Source of the DNA: Brachyhypopomus gauderio
Lineage: Eukaryota > Chordata > Actinopteri > Gymnotiformes > Hypopomidae
NCBI RefSeq assembly: GCF_052324685.1
Contig: NC_135220.1
Span: forward strand, 24,408,823-24,472,822
Direction: 5' to 3'
DNA length: 64,000 nt
In this document: positions 39,298 through 52,800 of the stretch, piece by piece
Numbering within the stretch: the stretch's first letter is position 1
Layout: every line of letters begins with the position of its first letter
Notes under the pieces: model-generated
The model's input: only the letters and a program-made list of their open reading frames with translations
The model's database searches: none
Told to the model about the DNA's origin: nothing
Made by a program: the position numbers and the translations under genes

Positions 39298-40217
39298 ATG
39301 GTGGAGGTTTTTTCGGGACGAACACTCCTTAACAAAGAAGGTGACTTCGTGGACCCAGAAGAAGCTCTTCGTAATAAAGTTGTGGGAATATATTTTTCTG
39401 CCGGGTGGTGTCCACCCTGTCGCGACTTCACACCGGTACTTTGTGATTTTTACACAGAGCTGGTGGAGGAGAGTGACCCTCCGGCGCAACTCGAAATAGT
39501 TTTTATATCATCTGACAAGTCAGAAGAGGATATGTTAGAGTACTATAATGATATGCACGGAGATTGGCTCGCCCTGCCTTGGACTGACCAGTACAAACAG
39601 TAAGTTTGTCTTTTGGTTATTGACGTTTCAGGGTTTAATATAGATTGCCTTTATGCTGCGTACGTGAGTTTTCACAGCTTATTTAAACAATCAACCTTGA
39701 CATTCTCAAACGTAAACTAGACTAAGCTGCTTTGTAAGCGCTTTAAACAGCAGCTCTTGGAAGACTGAAAGGAGCTACTGTCTCCCAATCTGTCCTGTAC
39801 AACCCATAAAACCAATCATATTTTTGACAGTACATCAAAGTCAGAGTTCATTTGGAAACGTTCGTTTGCTAAATGGAATATAGTTTTTCAATATTAACAG
39901 ATTTACCCAAATCTACTAATACTGAGAAGCTTCTTGAATGTGCGCCAGTTACATTTTATGTGCCTTCTCATGATGGTAGAAATTAGTGGACGCAGGACAT
40001 AGTAGCCTACTAATCTTGTTCCACGTGTCTCTTATTTTTCCCTTTCAGTGAGCTGAAAAAGAGGTTCAGCATCACTGCTGTGCCCAAGCTGGTGATCGTA
40101 AAAGAGAACGGGCAGGTGATCACAGACAAAGGCAGGAAGCAAATCCGAGACCAAGGCCTGTCCTGCTTCAGGAGCTGGTTGGAGGTTGCCGAAATCTTCC
40201 AGAACTTTAAATGCTAA
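39298..40217 (+). CDS. nxnl2: Nucleoredoxin-like protein 2 (rod-derived cone viability factor 2)
   Basis: Two exons, 39,298-39,599 and 40,049-40,217, GT-AG, 157 codons (156 aa). The start is the ATG of M-V-E-V-F-S-G-R. It is a single thioredoxin-fold domain: strand V-V-G-I-Y-F-S-A, then redox motif W-C-P-P-C at residues about 40-44, R-D-F-T-P-V-L, and the cis-Pro stretch I-T-A-V-P-K-L-V-I. It ends E-I-F-Q-N-F-K-C. The family has a long thioredoxin-like form (one intron retained or spliced) and a short form; reading through the exon 1 donor here gives a stop at once (TAAGTT), a natural truncated isoform as known for RdCVF. The intact CPPC suggests redox competence. It is next to spin1, as in human. 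It is known to protect photoreceptors and olfactory neurons. Confidence 0.93.
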
Positions 40218-41824
40218 CAACTGCGAAGAGCGCTTCTCCTGCACGGTGCTGCAGTTCAAAGGGCTAGCGAAACTGTGAATTTTGCACTTCTTACTCTATA
40301 TACATGCTGCTCTACCCAGAAGCTTCAAGGCACTCCTTTTTGAAGAGGCAGGAAAAGTTTTAAATGTCCTTGGTATTTCCATTCGTTGTGTAATATTATG
40401 TATTGCTGCTTTTGTGTTTTTATTTTGTCCTTTTTAACGGATAAAAGACTGATACATGTTGCTAAGTTTTCAGAGTGCTGTTTCACGGCTACTTGGGGAT
40501 TTGCGGCTGTTGTTGTTAAAGGCAGTACCGTTGTGCTCAGGTTTCCCCAGAGGTTCATTAAAACACTGTGATGTATTCCTGAGAGCATTTTTTTTCCACC
40601 GCACTTTGCTCCCTAGCCGTCCTCTCTTCTGCTAGTGGTTTGCAAAACATGTACTTAAGCCATTCGGTAATACAAGAACGCTGTTTCAAAAAACAAACAA
40701 ACGGACCAGGTCTCCTGGGTCTTTAGTGTCTGCTGGCGTTTCTTGCCACGTCGCGCTTTTTGTGCTTGAATACCTCAACCAATCATAACAGGTTTCTGGG
40801 GAAATACACGAAACTGCCCTCCATCGCCTGTCAGCATTAATCTCCATTCAGCGCCGTTTCTGAAGGTGATGCGTATATCGGCCTTCCGTTTTTGTTTGTT
40901 TGTTTGTTTAGTGAACGGAACGTAGTATGCAGTGCTTGCGTAGGGGACATATCTCGCACGCCATCAAGTCATTCCATGCCTGTCTAATCCAACAGAGGGG
41001 GCTATAACAGCAAAATGCAGTACTCAAGCCCATTCGTTAAGTAAACTGGGAATGTACTGGTCTAACATAGGTTTACTGGTGCTGGTTTTATATGAACGCT
41101 GTGATGAGGGAGAGCTCGAATTCCTTATATATACAGTTACACTGAATGGCCTAGCATAATTTGGTTATGTGGTATCAGTAATACATTAATAAAGTAACCT
41201 GTTATTTACAATCTAATTTAGCTAAAACGTATTTAAGATGTATTATCTTCTGTATAGCACAACATCAAAGCTCTCAAAAATAACCATATACAACGAGTCT
41301 AATGAACGTTGTTTCCGGGGCATCTTATCAAGCATTTTGAGCATTGATCCACCTAGTCAGGTAGAATCCTAATTGGCCTACCTCGTTTAGAGGTGGGACC
41401 ACTGAATGTGTCATAGTGTCATAGTCTCTGTTAGTTTCTGTTGGGTAATAACGGGTGTGGCAGGTTTTTATTACTTCTGCATCAACACAGATTAGAACTG
41501 AATATTAGACAGTTCATATTTATCAATACACATTTTGTGCTTTTGATGTAATGCTTCAAAACTAGAAACATTTACATACATTTTGCCTCAGTGACAGACT
41601 CAGCAAGGCAAATTTCCGTTGTATGTATTACCTGTATGAGTTGAAGCAAGTTGCTATGACACCCACAGTACATATTCTCATTTTATGACTGAAACTGTGA
41701 GATAGCAATACCCGCCCAGACCATAAAACTCCAGAGCTGATAAAAGATAAAAAAAAACAGCATTGAGAGCTTCAGCATATAATACGAACCACTAGTGCAC
41801 AACGAGGGAAAAAACGGCAAAACC
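40218..41824. other. nxnl2 3' UTR and intergenic stretch
   Basis: An ATTAAA at about 40,557-40,562 may end nxnl2. The rest up to the Kunitz gene shows no exon or mobile element that I recognise. Confidence 0.4.
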
Positions 41825-44020
41825 ATGGGATACAAAATGACTTCTAAACGATCTTTCCAGCTGCTCAGCTTGGGAATTATATGTGCTGTTGCCTTGGCGT
41901 TAGGTGAGGACTTTGGTTACTTTTTCAGTGTAGTTGGACAGAATTATATTCGATCATTTTAACAAATAGCATTTACATGTCACTTAATATTGTGAAAACA
42001 TGGCCAGTAGGAGAAAAGTGGGCCTACTGGAACCCTTTACTTGAATTATATAGTTTACTTGAGTCAGTTTCGTCTCAACTTATATTTGTCTATATTGTGT
42101 TCCGTTGTTATAGTGAAGGAAGATTTTTTTTTTCAGTCTCAAAACATTAATCAAGATTTAAATATGAAGAATATTCCAGGGACGTACTTGCGTGGCTAAA
42201 AAGGACCTTTGTTCAAAACTTCCCCTTTTTTGCAAATGTTGTTTATTACACTACAAATGTTACTACTGTTATACAAGTTAGTTAGTACTACTAGTAGTAG
42301 TAGTAGTAGTAGTACCTAGTAGTATTGGTTTTGATTAGTCCATTTTGTCACACTGCACAAGATGGTGTTTCTAAGGAAAGATCCTCAGTGTTACTAGAAT
42401 ACTATGAAATAGTATTAATAAATAGTACACCCCAGGTGTTATTTTTAATGGGTTTTAGGTCACATACCTGTATTGTCTTATTTTTCTCCAGATCCAAAAT
42501 GCAACGAAACTGTAAATGAAGGTACAGGACATGACAAGGTGGTGAGATTTCACTACAACCCACAGTTAGGTTTTTGCAGCCCGTTCTTCTACATGGGAGA
42601 GGGTGGGAATGGAAACAGGTTCAAATCCGACCATGACTGCATGGTGTCATGTTCAGCAAAATATCAAGAGTTCTACCCAGATGGAGGTAAAACCCCGACT
42701 GTTATACTTTTTAAGGAATCGTAATCGCCCATGATGTCTGCGTGTCCTTCATCAGACTCAGATAAAGGTGGCCCAAATTCTTTTTTTCACAGATGCAGTG
42801 TGCACCTTAAATATGGACTCAGGCACCTGTTTTGCCTCAATTATGATGTATTACTATGACATCAAGGAGAAAGACTGCCGCATGTTCCTTTACAGAGGTT
42901 GCCAAGGGAACGGGAATCGTTTTGAATCCAGAGAACTTTGCCAAAACAAGTGCCGAGGTCAGCTCGGTTCTTTTCTCCTTTCTTATATTTGTTTCTCTTC
43001 TCAGGTTTACATCTTGATTTTTTCTTTTTATGCTTACATTTACTCCTGCCATTTTCATTTCCCTTTTGAGCTCACCTAGATCCCATACAAACCATACAAA
43101 CTATCCCTCTCTTTTTTCTCTTTTTACAATACATCTCCACATTACCATAAAATGACACACTCACCACAGTATTCCAATCAGTCGTTATCACTGTATTTTA
43201 GAGGGCACCAGCTCACCCAAGTCTAATTTAAGTTAATTATTTAACATCACTGTGTCATTATATGACCACATCCGCTTTAAGCTGTTCTGTATTCCTGCAC
43301 TGTCCACACATTTGGTTTAAGTTTGCTGATATTAATTATATTGTATTAGGTTAAACTAGCTGGAGTACAAAACTCTATATTAATTAAGATAAAGAAAGAT
43401 CCCAGATTTTATTGCTTCTGTTTTGAATGTTTGTTGTTTCTAAGTTCAAGTTTAGCGCAGTTAATATTGTACTGGTTGTTGTCCAGTAGAGGGCAGCACA
43501 ACATAATTTTTCAATTTAAATTTCTCACCGTCTTATTATACAGCAAGGTCTGGAAGAATGCTAGGAGCAGAAACTACTAACCCTGATCAACAAACTGTTG
43601 ACGTGGGTAAGTGTAAAAGGTGGTTTGGCTTATTCACTCATCACATGCGTTCAGTCCTACTCATATGTAACTGAAAATTTTACTTCCTGTTTATCTACAA
43701 CCTCATTCCATACATAAATAATGGTTTGTGCTTTCCCTCTGTGCCAGGATTGGTCGTTGGTATACTGGGCGGCATTATATTTGCCGTGGCAGTGATCTCT
43801 GCTGTCGCGATACTGGTTATCCAGAGGTGAGACTCATAAACTACTCATGCAGTATTGGTAAAAAAAAAGTAGTAGGCCTATTTAATGTCACGTGCAGAAC
43901 ATTAGTTATTGGAATCAAATGATGAACTGCAAAAGTGGTATGTTTTTTTCTTTTATCAACAGGAATAAAAAACGCGCAGGCATGAAGAAAGTGTCCACAA
44001 ACGAGGTTGAGATGACTTAA
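41825..44020 (+). CDS. Two-Kunitz-domain type I membrane protein (SPINT2-like)
   Basis: Seven exons: 41,825-41,903; 42,492-42,686; 42,793-42,957; 43,544-43,606; 43,748-43,826; 43,963-44,020. That is six coding segments as I splice them, all GT-AG, 213 codons (212 aa). Residues 1-26 are a signal peptide (L-L-S-L-G-I-I-C-A-V-A-L-A-L). Kunitz domain 1 is Cys30-Cys80, Kunitz domain 2 is Cys95-Cys145, a spacer follows, then a transmembrane helix at about 168-193 and a basic tail ending N-E-V-E-M-T. Domain 2 has all six cysteines and Phe at P1 (T-C-F-A-S). Domain 1 lacks Cys14 and Cys38 (BPTI numbering; now Gly and Glu) and has His at position 15. Domain order resembles HAI-2/SPINT2, but orthology is not shown. 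Role inferred: membrane-tethered serine protease inhibitor through domain 2. Confidence 0.85.
42286..42324. repeat. (TAG)n microsatellite in Kunitz-gene intron 1
   Basis: A run of AGT/TAG triplets. Confidence 0.85.
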
Positions 44021-44640
44021 AATAAATGCAACGCTTTGGCCTCAGTCGCGTGTCCTGCTCTTCTGTATTGTAGTATTTTTTTCCAATGTTAACTGATATC
44101 ATATCTGCACAGTAGCAGTCTGTGCAGTTTTTTCACTGATCTAGAAGAAACGTTGTCCGACGATATCCTGTATCTTTGTATTGTATTCTGTAATCATGTG
44201 ATGTGTTGAGGTTTGGTTAGAGGTTACAGGTATAAAACTGCTACTAGTACGTCATTCTAGTGCACCTCTTTACAGCTAAAACAGACAAGTCCAACAAGTC
44301 AAAGTCCAAGGCCAACGTTTTATTTGGAATATACTCTAATGATATTGATTTCCAAAAGGCAAGAAGAATATGGTGATAAAGCTGTTTTAAAACAATAAGA
44401 ATACCATGTGATAATGCTCTGCTTTTCTTTTTTCGAACAGGAATCAATAATAACGTTAAACCATTAAAACATCTTAGCAAAAATAATTGACCAAAGTATG
44501 ACATAACAGTGGCCATCTCTGTAAATATTGCGGTGTAGCTGATGTATTGATTTGTTTTTTTGTTTTGTATTTTTTATGATGCAACATCTTCCTGTTTTGT
44601 TTATCACCTATAATAGGGTTACATTTGTTTGTTTCACAAA

Positions 44641-44646
44641 AATAAA
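44641..44646 (+). promoter_or_regulatory. Candidate polyadenylation signal of the Kunitz gene
   Basis: AATAAA in AT-rich sequence 621 bases after the stop codon, followed by T-rich sequence. Confidence 0.45.
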
Positions 44647-44924
44647 CATTTTATCAAGTAGTATTGTTTTTATTTTATTCACATTTTACATAGCAAAACA
44701 TGAATATTTTGCACTCATTTAACAACTGTTTATTAATTCTGGAAGAATGCTTTGTATAGACCTATTGGACGGTATATTAAGGCCTTTCGACGCCCTCAAA
44801 GAAAAGATACGCAAGTAACGTTCTGTTTATAGTTCTGATGGCTAAATACGACTTATTTACTCTATATACAATGGATTGTGTTCCAAGAACAATCCGAGGT
44901 GACTTACAGGATGCAGGGCAATGT

Positions 44925-45080
44925 ATCAAACCTGATCCTAGAGCACCTCCCGCTGAAACCTTTAATGTTTTCCTACTCGAACACACCTGTTTTTAAATTC
45001 AATAAGGGCTTGTTAATTACCTGAATTAGGTGTGTCGGGAACAGGGAAACACTACAGCACACAGAGCGACAGATTAGAAA
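44925..45080. repeat. Degenerate interspersed repeat with inverted arms
   Basis: Arms TTTTCCTACTCGAACACACC and AGGTGTGTCGGGAACAGGGA are imperfect inverted copies around an AATTA-rich centre. The block resembles a common teleost MITE of this arm sequence, from memory. No target duplication was identified. Confidence 0.4.
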
Positions 45081-45475
45081 AACCTGTGTACGTCACACTT
45101 TGAGGTGTGTCAGAGCAGTAACCCAAGACGTAGGGCTTCTCTTTGCTGTATTTTGAAGTGGTTTCTGTCAGATTGGACACGTACGTAGGTGTACTGCAAG
45201 TCTCAAGTACAGGAACTCTTCGGTTAGGCAAGAGTTAAAGTCCGCGCGAGCAATTGGAGGCGGGTACTGCCACTGAGACCTCTCTCTTACCGTGTCAGCG
45301 GTGTGGACGTTGGCCATACGGACGAGTAACTTACTGTTCCGTGAAGATTTTAAAACACGATTAAAAAGAAGAAAATGCGGAAAGTCACCATGGCGTAGCC
45401 TAATGAGAGGAAATAAATCAAGGAAACCCATTTTGTTGTCTTTCGCAAAATTAAATTAGGTTAGCATATAAGAAC
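45081..45475 (+). promoter_or_regulatory. Putative 5' flank / 5' UTR of the myosin gene
   Basis: This is the interval before the first myosin ATG. It is moderately CpG-containing at 45,230-45,310. No TATA box is evident. It contains no kinase-domain exon. Confidence 0.35.
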
Positions 45476-48400
45476 ATGGAGGAGCATCAAGAAGATTTGG
45501 CCAGTCTCTCTGATCTGGACGAGAAAAGTTTGCTTGAGTCGCTGACGTGCCGTTTTAATCAGAACCGTATATATGTAAGTACATCCACCGGTGATCCTTT
45601 TGAGCACCTTACGATTAGTCAACTTGAAGCATCGACAGTTTTGTTTTAGTAACCAGCAGATTTTGCTATACTGGCTAAATATATATTGCTTTACTATTCT
45701 TTATTTTTAAATTATCATTTTGAAAACCTTTTTTTCTGTCGCGCACAGCAGATCGAGAAACAACAGACGTGGATAACTGATATTGTCTATTTCTGTTTAA
45801 CAGACATATATTGGGGACATCTTGGTGGCAGTCAACCCATTTAAATATCTTCCCCTCTATGAAAAGGAGGTAAGATATGTCATATCAGTTTGATTCAATA
45901 AACGACATCTCGAACGCGTCGTTTACTTCCTCTTAAATAGCTTTAGATGGTGTGAAAACTCAGAAACAAGAGCATACTGTAGACCTTGCAGTTTTATTTC
46001 TAAGCCTGTATGAATATGCTACCCTAATGTCTTTGCAGGTGTCGGAGAAGTATAAATGTCACGAAAAAAATTCCCTACCTCCACACATATTTGCCGTCGC
46101 AGACCGCGCATATCAGTCTATGTTAGGCCGCCTGGGTACAGGACCTAAGAACCAATGTATCGTTATCAGGTGAGTCGCTTTATTATATCTTCTATACACT
46201 TTATAGCACGCTTTTAATCCATAGGTTGTTTTGCCTATCATCAAACGTGTAGAGGCAGGTCTCCCTTAGCATTCATCTGTTTACTGGGCAAGTCATGACT
46301 GATGAGGAATTATGGAAGGCAACATTATCTTCGGTTGGTATTTCGGCCATTGCACTACGGTAGACCAGTCTGGATGCTTTTCTATGTTGCGGAGAGTTCC
46401 TGTCTAGCCTTGATGCCGGTTCCATTGTTAACCCGACGAGGTTGTGTTCTTCTCCAAACACTACCAATCAGAGGGATTGGGATTTCAAATCCTAGAGGGA
46501 CGGTGCAAACCTTTTGTAAACTGTAGACATGAAGGAGATTTTCTATTGCATTTTTCAGAGAGCCACTTTGTCTTCAGAGTAGAATTTGTTGGGTGTTCAT
46601 TACAAGACTTGTAGTTGCCTTGTAATTTAATTATTTTTTTATTTTCAAGTCATAACAAAGGCATCTCTGTTCTATAGACTCTAGGAGATGAGAAGGGGGG
46701 GGGGGGGATCTGGAGAAAATCTAGGCCAAGAATTTTATTTCAATAATTATTTAAAATAATGTTTAAATAATTTTTATCTTTAAATAATGTTAATCACATT
46801 ATGCAGTTTGTTTTGGATAAGAGTGCCTGCCCATTGCTTAAAATGTAATGTTAATCACAATGTGGGGTCTCGCCACAGGTACTACGCAAACTCCATACTT
46901 TTAGTTTCTTGTCTGCTGTTTTTGGTTCAGTAGCAAGCCAACATCCCCGATCCTGATATGGTGGTCCCGTCTCCGCTAGTTGGGTGGGGCTGGTAGATGG
47001 TGGGGGGGGTCAGGGGAGGAGGTGGTGGCGGCGTGTGAGCAGTGGTGCAAGGAGGCTGATAATCACCTGGACAACCCAGCAAGAATGTGCCCATCACACA
47101 TGCTGACGGCAGAGGAGAATACACCCGTTAGCGCATGTATACGTGTGTGTCAGCAGATGTAAACAAGTTATATTTGGATACAAAAGGCATGACACACTCC
47201 CTTCAGGCACCAGTTGATTTGTGTACATTTTAATCACAATCTTCCTGACAGTTACCATGTGGAGAGATTTAACCTTACAGTACTAGACATTGACATTTTT
47301 ATCTGTGTATAGTGTTGGACTTATTAGAAGGAATTTCTGTGTTTTTAAAAACCTTTGAGGGAGTGTAGCAATTAGTGGCATACTGTACCTCCAGTTTATC
47401 TCTGGGTCTCTGGATTATTTTATCGCCCTCTGTAATTTGCTCACGTTTGCTGTGATGGTAAATAGATTGTGGGCCAAAATGTGAATTTGCAAGTTCCATT
47501 GCTCATGCAAATCCTCCCAATTGCCTTCCAGAGTTGATCGCTCTTGCATGCATGTGAAGTGGTTCACAGGAAGTCCTAGGACTTTCCTGTCAGAGTTGTG
47601 AGCCTTTAGAACATTTGCTTATCAAAAATTCACCCAGTCGCACCGATATTGGCTGAATACTGGCCTGTGTGTGTTTGTCATTTTATTTATGACATCAAAC
47701 CTAAACTGCACTGTAGACATCCTGATTTTCATCGCAGTATTTCTAATTATGCAAAAAAAAAAAAAAAGATCAAACAATAACTGTCCAAGTCGCATCTTCA
47801 TGCTTTGTGGTATCGCAACATCCACCTCCAAGTCTTGTTCTTCTCTTTGGGGCTGGGCGTTTTGCGGAGATTTTGGCAGCATGATCCCAGTACGCGTGTC
47901 CATTATTGTTATTGTTTCCCCCCCCCCCCCACAGTGGAGAGAGTGGGGCGGGGAAGACGGAGAGCACCAAGCACCTTCTCCGCCAGCTCATGGAGCTGTG
48001 TCGAGCCAACTCTCAGCTGGAGCAGCAGATCCTGCAGGTGAGCATTCATCTCCACTCTCACCCCCACCCATCCCAGCTGTGCGGAGCAGGTGGGGGGGGG
48101 GGGGGGGGGCTCCACCGAGATGCACACATTTGAATGCATCCTCGTGATTTGCACGCATTAGTGAAGCCGGCTATGACATGGCGGGTTCGCACAGTGTCCT
48201 CTGGCTTCCTGATTCTGTGGGCGTCTTGTGCAGTGCATTGCTGGTTAACGTCGTGCTAGACGTGCTTGGAGAGGAAACCGAGCTCTGGTGTTCAGAGATG
48301 CGAGGGCCTGACCTGAAGTCAGATAGATAGACACCCAAAGCGCAATTGAATTAATAGTTAGCTAGATGTTTCAGGTTTTAAAGGGATACTAAAGATTTTG

Positions 48401-49674
48401 AGCATTTTAATTGAACGTCCGTGATGGATAGAATGCTGTTTTGGCTAATTAAGCAGGCTTACATTTGAAAGTGCTGTTGGTCGATCATCACAATGAAGGC
48501 TGATCTCTCTCTCTCTCTGTCTCTGTCTCTGTCTCTGTGTGTGTGTGTGGGGCCAGGCTGTGCACTTGAGGCCTGATCTGGAATCAGTTTTTGCTTTTCA
48601 ACTTCCAATGACATGGGAGCTGATCATGCAACCACTTTATTAGAAATACCCTCATTGACCACTCGTAGTTATCCTCCTCCCTTTACACCACTGCTTGCTT
48701 TCCAGGAATCAAACCACTGCTGATTAGATGTTATTTGGGTGAAGGGCCATTCTCAACACACCAATAACCTTAACATGATGGTATCAGACAAAGCACTATT
48801 TGTGGACATTTCCATGTGTTCATGTCACTGCTGGGTTGGGGGTTGTTTGCTCTCCAAGAAGGCTGCCAGCAGTGGTTCTGTGGATAGAAAATGACCACTG
48901 ATCAACATTTGAGGGAACACAAATGCCAGCTGTTCAGGGCAACAGATGGACTTTAATCTTTAACTACATGTTTAAGTTTCTATAAAAAGAAATGTTTCTC
49001 AAAGAAATTGAGCAGCAGTGGTATGTTGGTCAGTCTGAGAGGCTGGTTAATTCAGATCACAAAAGAGAAGGTTGTAGTGCTGTTGACTTGCACCCTCACC
49101 GAATTTAACTTGCCTCTCGAGTGTGTCAACCACAGACACGCCTGTAACTTTAGCGACTGTAATACGTAAACAACTGGTGTGGCTCTGTGCCTAGGTTACT
49201 AGCATTCTAGTGCCATAAAACCGTGACGGTGCCACAGCAAGTCGCTATAGGCAACCGAGTAATGGAAAGGAATCAAGATGTGATGTCAAGGTTCTGCAGT
49301 AAAAAGAACTACTATCGCCAAGTGATGAGGCTTGCACACCAGTCAGTATTATGTGTGAAACCATATTTCTTGTTCAAACGGTAGAGAACGACAAGCTTGA
49401 TAGTTTCTAGGATTAGTTTCTTGGTGTTGTACACTTCAGCAAAAATGCCATAGGATTACTGTAAATTTGTAGTATATGAAGTGAGGTTTAAATGAATTCT
49501 GATGGTTTTAAATTATTAGTTTCCGGGGTAATATGGCATGAAATGTAAAATAAATCGGGGGAAGGCCTCACTCAGGGTATTTAAAGTGTTTGGTTCAAAG
49601 TATTTTACTTTTATTGGCTATAGCTTTTTACATTTAGTATCAATTATTACATATGAAGGGACATCCATATTTAA

Positions 49675-49735
<61 letters not shown>

Positions 49736-49823
49736 ACTGCCTGCTTAATACTTCTTGTAACTACCTGTTAAGAAATGTAATCAGTTGGACTGGTTAGCTC
49801 TAGTAGGCCGAGTGTTATTCTAT

Positions 49824-49858
<35 letters not shown>

Positions 49859-52800
49859 AACTACGGCTTTCATAGAGTAGAGTGTCATTTGATAGGAGGT
49901 CCTAAGAGTTTTTGTGTTGAGCTGCATTTTCAAGGGTAATTTGAGTCATCCAGAAATGGTCTCCAGAAATGGCACAGGAGTTCCACCAGTCAAAACAAAC
50001 CGTTTTCCAGGACCTCGGGGTTCTTATTCAGTTCTCACTTCTCTTTCTCTCTCGTGACCCATTTACTAACTGCCGGCTTGAGGCAAATCTGCTTGAACAG
50101 CACATCAGGCGAACCCAACATCCCTGCTGGTCTCCTTGCCCACGTGGCATGTTTTTCTGAGGAAATCCATGCTGCTTTTTGTGTTCTGTGTCTGCATATT
50201 AATTAATTTATTTATTTTTGTCTGTCCAATTTACTTGTTGGTTTGATTGTTCCATATGTATTTTTTGAACAAATACACAGGACACTACAGAGTAGCAAAT
50301 AACGGTCCTTTTTTGTGTGTGGTTTTATTTATTTATTTATTATTATTATTATTATATATCTTGAGTAGGTTGACATCTACTGCCTTACATTTGTGGATCT
50401 GGGAGTATCTTGTTCTAGATCGGTTTGGGGATGGCTGTGTGTGTGTGTGATTTCTTTCTTCATCAGATGTGGAATTCACTTGTCTTCCTATCTAACAAAA
50501 CCACATTAACTATTGAAGTGGGTCAGACCATCAAGTTGTGGGATGTACAAGGAACATGCTGTCTTAGAAGATAAAAGGACACAACTTTTTCCAGTGACTT
50601 CCTATTGTGTCTTCTGCTGTCTTCTAATGTATTTACTTATTTAAGGTCAAATGAATCAAAGTAATGAATCTAATCTGGTTTTTGATAGGTGAATCCTCTG
50701 TTGGAGGCTTTTGGGAATGCTCAAACAGTCATGAATGACAACAGCAGTCGTTTTGGGAAGTACATTCAGCTGCGCTTTCAGAACTCTTCAGGTGAGTTCA
50801 TGAGAGGCTGTGATGAAATCAGAAGTGATGCATGGCTGACAGGCACCCAATCACACACACTTGGCCTCCTGCAGTGTGTCATTATGACTGTGCCCTTGTG
50901 TATCTGGAGCCTGTTGTCCTGACCTAGTCTGCCTTTGACCCCGTAGTGAAGGGGGCCAAAATCAATGAGTACCTCTTGGAAAAGTCACGTGTGGTTCACC
51001 AGGATGAGGGCGAGAGAAATTTCCACATCTTCTATTGCATGCTAGCCGGTATTTCTCCACAGGACAAGGAAATGTATGGCCTATTGGAACCTACTCAGTA
51101 TCGGTGAGTAATACTCATTTCATCCTCGTGGTATGTGATCTCACACAGGGAGAGTAACTTTGCAAAGCATTTGCAATCTTGATGTCTTTTATAACCATGT
51201 GTAAAGATAAAGGTGTAATCTTAGTAGTTATGGATGTAGCACAGCTTAGGAAAGAAGGCTTATTTGGGGCTGCTTTTAACACAATTATATCATATTCCTC
51301 TATATGGAATATAATAATTTTATTTTTTATAGTTGTTTGTGTCAAACATACTTTTAAGTTGCCCAAGTGAGTAGGTATTTAATCACCACACTTGATACCA
51401 TGAGTTATTTTAGATGTTACTTTTTTGTGTCTGTGACTTCTTCTTTCTTCGTTTAACCCGAAAGGGTGGTGTTTCTTTAGTCATCATTTGATGTGTAGAA
51501 TTCCTTCTAATAAAATCGGTGCTTTTATCTGTTTGCCATGGTGGTTGAATTCTCAGTTATCTGAATGGAAGATTCATCCAGGATGATATGGTGAAACACT
51601 GGAGCACGAAGTTTGGAGAAGTGAGCAATGCGATGGACATGGTGGGCTTTCAGGAACGGGTAAGGAACGGCTTCTCTGAGCTCTGAGGAAGCACCCAGTC
51701 TTCTCTCTCACTTCTCTTTTTTGTTTGATTGGTTTTTTTATTTATTTATTTTTTTTAACTAATATTGTATGTCAAATCTAGGAAAAGGTGGACATGATGA
51801 CCATCTTGGCAGGAGTACTTTCTCTGGGGAACATCACATTTGAGATCACAGACAGCGATGCCCTGAAAGTGACTGAGAAATGTCGGGGTTGGCTCAAAGC
51901 CACGGCGGTGAGTTCAACCTCTTCAGCATTAAAAATGAGTGTTCATCTTTAGGATGAAGTCCACAAACTAACCATGTTGAGATTCCAAGAAATGGTACAT
52001 GAATGTTGTTGCCTTTCAACATATCCTCTTTGTTAAATGCAAGTAACTTCCCTATTTCTAAAGCCCTGGTTTGGACCATATCATCTACAGTATGGTTTCT
52101 GTAATAAGGAGATCAACCAAATGTCCCAACATGGCTAACGATAGAACAAAGGGAAGTGGTGCTAGTTAGTTTGAGACGTACTAAATGTCACTGGAGATTT
52201 CATTGTTGCCTAGATCGGAGTCTTTGGTTTACTCAGCCCTCAAATTATTTCTTCTGGCAGACACTGGAGCAATGTCTGCTGTAGATCTTCTACAGGACTG
52301 GCCTCTCACTCACTGATGCTAACATGCTAGGAAGCAACACCTATTTTTCTAGGCCTCTTTTGTGGTAACATGTGGTTTCCTCTGCAGGGCCAGTTTGGTG
52401 TTCAGGAGGAGGACTTGCTGAGGTGTCTCACTTGCACCATGTCGGTGACTCGCGGGGAGTCCATCTACCGGCTCCATAACCAGCAGCAGGCAGAAGGTAG
52501 GACCACGGAGCAGCTCAACCCTTTCACACTGGTGATTCCATAAAACTTCCCCTTTTGCAAAAGTTACACTCCGCATGCTTGATACATTAATGACTCTGAC
52601 GATGACTACAATCGGGCACTTTTCCCCAAGTCATCTACCTCGAAAATGTGGGTACTTTTTCCATAGCTGTGTGCTATAAGCCAATTTAAGTTCTCTAAAG
52701 CATCTAACGGAACGTGTTTCAATGGATGTTAATTTTTGGACCTTGGTGTATGAGCACAACTTTAGCTTTTAAATGTTTTCCATGATCATCTTATTTCATT

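Noticed and set aside
44647-45475. Class III myosin kinase domain upstream of the motor
   Set aside because: I searched the interval for protein-kinase motifs on the plus strand and saw none.
46302-46526. Extra myosin exon in intron 3
   Set aside because: Exon 3 joins exon 4 in frame exactly at the P-loop, so no exon fits between.
47671-48147. 158-codon plus-strand ORF over myosin exon 4
   Set aside because: It is in a different frame from the P-loop and reads through the C and G homopolymers.
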